Shown piece after piece: positions 61,099-64,000 of a DNA stretch of 64,000 nucleotides. The translations under genes and the position numbers were made by a program. Source of the DNA: Blasia pusilla (lineage: Eukaryota > Marchantiophyta > Marchantiopsida > Blasiales). Position 1 is the first letter of the stretch, and every line of letters starts with the position of its first letter. The notes under the pieces were generated by a model. It was not told where the DNA came from, ran no database searches, and saw only the letters and a program-made list of their open reading frames with translations. The stretch lies in contig CM114274.1 in NCBI GenBank assembly GCA_050084515.1, forward strand, positions 39,432,001-39,496,000. The letters are read 5' to 3'.

Positions 61099-62298
61099 GA
61101 GATCAACTTTTATGGAAGATGGCTGCTGGGCAAGTGCAACGCCACCAGAGGTATACATTAGCTTTCTTAAGTCTTTGTAGTGTGCATCCAAGGTCCCATC
61201 GCGTATCAATTCTCTTAGGGGAAATCAGCCTCGAGGTCCCTTGTCTTGCAATTTTGTGGAAATTAGTCCTCATGGCACCAGGTTACCCCGAGAACATGTA
61301 CGGTGGTTCCAATTCCAGTTCTTCCTTCAGTTGCTAGAAGACTGTCGCAGAGTCAGACAGCCTTGCCCCAGGTGAGCCTGAGATGCCCTGAAGAAAAAGG
61401 ATCCACTATTATGGACAATATCGTTTGTAGATCCAGTGGTCAGGCTTCCTGCACATCACATGGACAGCTCTATAGATCGGCACAAGAGGTATAAAGTGAA
61501 ACAGACCATGAAGAAAGGCTTAGACGGTATATATATTTTAAGGTTCAATGGCGCTAAGGATTCGAACCAAGCGAAGAATGCAAATATTTTCCATAGGTTT
61601 TTCTGATCAAGTCGTTGTGTTACAATACTTTTTGGTTCCGGTGGGCCAGATTTATGTGAAGTAGATTCAAGTTCACTCTTTGAATCTTCTTGGTGGTTGT
61701 CTTCCTGTGAGGGAATGGCTTCAAATAAGACGGTAAACTTTCCTAAATAGATATGACTGCTTGACTGGAATCTTTCAGTCCTGTTTGTTCTCCTTTCACA
61801 GAGCTTGCTGCTCACCTGATGGGGCAGGGGCGCGGATATCCAAAGCTCCAAGCCCCAAACGAGAAAGACTATGGAAATGTTGATTTGACGATCTTCAATT
61901 GCTATTTCACTGCAATTGAAGATCCTCCCCTCTAGAAGACGTCCTATGACTACTGATAAATCTTGTCATGTGGTTGCCACTGGATGAGCTGGGAGTGTGC
62001 ATTATGGTGGCCCTGGAATAATTCCCTTTCGTTTCAAAATCACCTCATCTGGGACTCTTGGAACTAACTTCGTCGACTTCCTTCATCCGGGGGAGTAGTG
62101 AACGAAATGCAACACTAGACGTACAGCACGCTCTACCCAAAGACACACGTCTGAGCAAGATCTCGTCCGGTTCAAGTAGTGGAGGAAGATTCCATTGATT
62201 ATTTTGGATACACACAATCCTCTTCCACGATGCATTGATTTCGCTCTATTCCGCCTTACCAGAAAAACTATGTACAAGTACAAACCACTGCCAGGCCT
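61099..62298. other. Region downstream of the reductase gene
   Basis: Presumably contains its 3' UTR. A 131-codon minus frame at 61851-61456 has no recognised domain. GGTTCGAATCC on the minus strand near 61.56 kb fits a tRNA T-arm/B box, but no tRNA body is present, so it is at most a tRNA-derived relic. A perfect 13-bp stem is at 61890-61924. Confidence 0.4.
61890..61924. repeat. Perfect 13-bp stem, 9-nt loop
   Basis: GATCTTCAATTGC at 61890-61902 is exactly complementary to 61912-61924. Confidence 0.95.
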
Positions 62299-63914
62299 TC
62301 ACTTGCCTCCAGCTCGGAAAGCTTGGACAATTCTGTCTGTGATTTCCTGTCCAAATAATGGTGGGAGGTTGGCAGAAAGATCGACCTCAACACCAAAAGT
62401 TTTGATCCTCTCGTCCCTCTTTGACATGTCCTCTGCATTCAGCACAGGCAAACCCGTCTTGGAAAGAGATTCAAACCACGCCTGAAGTATCTGCTGAGCC
62501 CCTGGGTACACCACGTCGGCGATCTGCTCCTCAAGACCGCCTCCATCCACCTGTGCGCTGCCATTCAATTTGTACAGTACCGCTGTAGGCGATACCACAC
62601 TGCGAACGAAGAGCACTGGTGATACATAAGGACTGGAATCTGGAGCCTTCTCAAATAGCTTCCTTACCCTCTCCAGACCAGTGTCCTCATAAAATCGCTT
62701 CACATACTCTTGATTCAGCACCAGATCTTTCCTGGGCAGATGATCCAGAACGACAACGAGAGTCGGTCCACTCTTGATGAACTCGAATAGAAAATGTGGA
62801 GAGTCCGTGCCAGGTCCCAGCATTATAACTATTGTTGCGATGTCAAGTGTTCCGAAAGGTAGAGTCGCATGAATCCATGATTCCAGAGTGAAATCTACCT
62901 GCGAGGAAATTCATTGAGAAAAAGTGTTTAGGAGTTTCACGTGACAACGTTGGACGAAACCCAGGGGACTGCCTCGACATGCTCATTTCACCTTCACCGA
63001 AACCTCACATCGACTTCTATCTACTGAGCCAGATATAGTCACAGAGATTCATGATCTGCATTTGGCCCATCTTTTACTGATGCTACAAAAGACTAATGGA
63101 GCACATGAGCGAGAAACTGAGTAGCTGAAAGAAGTGAGCCATCGAATCGCGAACAGTAACGATAGAATGCGAGCAACAAGCTCCAAATTCACAATTTATT
63201 GAAAATTTCTATAAGAGAAATTTTCAATAAACCCTGCTCTTTAGCAGTCGTTCCAGATATCGCAACGTCTGCGACTAGCAACTCTTCGCCAGATTCTCAA
63301 ATCACCGAGTACATGAGTACGACAAGGAGGAGCTGGAAAAAGTCGTCCATCAAAAAGCAGAGATTATGGTATCTAGCATACCCGGGTCATTGAGGTCTGA
63401 CCTTATCATCCTTTCCGGATCTCAGAATAACAGAACCCTCCGCGTTTCCCTGTGGACTTTTGAAATACCGAACATCAGCGGGAGTGCCACTCGCCAGCAG
63501 CATTGGGCCGAGCTCCTTATCAATCATTTCAGCCACAAGATTCATCACCCTTCCACCTGCACTCGACAAGAATGGGAACCGCCTCCCCTCGATCCGTGCT
63601 GCATCACTACCCAATCCTTCCGTCCCATCCACAACTGCTGCTCTCGCCACTCCGACACAATCTCGCGTTGATCTCGCATACCTAGAGTTTCCGATTCTTC
63701 CGGTGACGATCCCCGACAAGTTGCCTCTTTTTGTATTTAATCGTCCATTGCAAATTTGCGAACGCCTGTAGACGACTTGAGATTGACTCAGACACACCGC
63801 GGATCTCAAAGAAGCCGCCCCCGTAGCAAGAAACACCGCCTCCATGATTCCTAAAGTCAACATTATCTCAAGTAAGCTTTTTGAATCATACTCTGCACTG
63901 TCACCTTTTTTCAA
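62299..63914 (-). CDS. RCCR: Red chlorophyll catabolite reductase, two exons
   Basis: A ferredoxin-dependent plastid enzyme (ACD2 in Arabidopsis) that reduces red chlorophyll catabolite to the primary fluorescent catabolite during chlorophyll breakdown. Exon 1 (to 63402) holds a Ser/Arg-rich leader that fits a plastid transit peptide, then LGPMLLASGTPADVRYF and the RSGKDDK segment. AAG|GT follows at 63402/63401. Exon 2 starts at 62898 after CAG and reads VDFTLESWIHATLPFGTLDI. It continues with DSPHFLFEFIKSGPTLVVVL, LPRKDLVLNQEYVKRFYEDT, VSPTAVLYKL and LPPLFGQEITDRIV to a stop at 62299. The 503-bp intron is in phase 0. Start is uncertain: Met 63914 gives about 370 residues and the Met before EAVFLATGAA gives about 347, against about 320 in Arabidopsis. 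No stop or frameshift breaks the exons, so the gene looks functional. Confidence 0.92.
63196..63230. repeat. Perfect 15-bp stem, 5-nt loop in the RCCR intron
   Basis: TTATTGAAAATTTCT at 63196-63210 is exactly complementary to 63216-63230, inside the intron at 62899-63401. Confidence 0.95.
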
Positions 63915-64000
63915 TCAAGAGTATCACTTGAGTTCACCTGCAGACCCATCGTCACAGACCAGCAATAGTTAGGACAAACCTTTCACAACCCACTACATCC

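Noticed and set aside
60903-61110. Longer satellite array
   Set aside because: Only two units are present and the flanks diverge at once.
61540-61580. Possible tRNA (GGTTCGAATCC on the minus strand)
   Set aside because: Only a T-arm-like segment is present; no acceptor stem, D arm or anticodon arm could be paired.
1-64000. CRISPR arrays, rRNA genes, bacterial operons
   Set aside because: There are no regularly spaced repeats, no rRNA motifs and no polycistronic gene order; the introns and transposons are plant-like.

Overview
The window is nuclear DNA from a streptophyte, most likely a non-flowering land plant; I cannot place it further. The evidence is two plant-type genes with introns (a BZR1/BES1-family transcription factor and red chlorophyll catabolite reductase), both on the minus strand, in a transposon-rich, gene-poor setting. 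No rRNA, CRISPR array or convincing intact tRNA is visible. Layout: 1-2.2 kb is a decayed minus-strand Helitron protein split by a hAT-like MITE with an exact 8-bp target duplication. 2.2-6.3 kb has no recognisable gene. 6.6-7.1 kb is a solo copy of an LTR core. 7.1-10.6 kb is a decayed Ty1/copia element whose RT is broken by a MITE fragment and a 36-bp palindrome. 12.9-14.9 kb is a 5'-truncated Ty3 chromovirus with a chromodomain. 15.76-28.59 kb is a plus-strand Helitron with recognisable TC and CTAG ends whose helicase is interrupted by a 9.4-kb Ty3/gypsy element. 28.7-30.3 kb holds short non-autonomous Helitrons. 33.4-37.5 kb is the BZR1/BES1-like gene and possible neighbouring exons. 41.5-43.6 kb is a pile-up of hAT-like elements, and 43.6-48.1 kb is a second, truncated copy of the same Ty3 family. 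51.7-52.9 kb has two more hAT-like copies. 57.07-57.24 kb is a clean 170-bp Helitron MITE. 60.9-61.1 kb has an 89-bp tandem duplication, and 62.3-63.9 kb is the red chlorophyll catabolite reductase gene. The most interesting object is the Ty3/gypsy family at 18.1-27.6 and 43.6-48.1 kb. Besides gag with a zinc knuckle, protease, RT, RNase H and integrase, its ORF carries a cytosine-C5 DNA methyltransferase-like domain between protease and RT. It also carries a PHD finger (a chromatin-reader fold) after the integrase. Both additions are seen in both diverged copies, so they belong to the family. Retrotransposon-borne methyltransferases are known from dinoflagellates and charophyte algae; I do not know of the combination with a PHD finger. 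Both copies here are inactivated, and copy 1 has lost the region expected to hold the catalytic Pro-Cys motif. A second unexpected feature is a set of unrelated perfect or near-perfect short hairpins with 9-22-bp arms and mostly 4-10-nt loops, concentrated at 55-63 kb.
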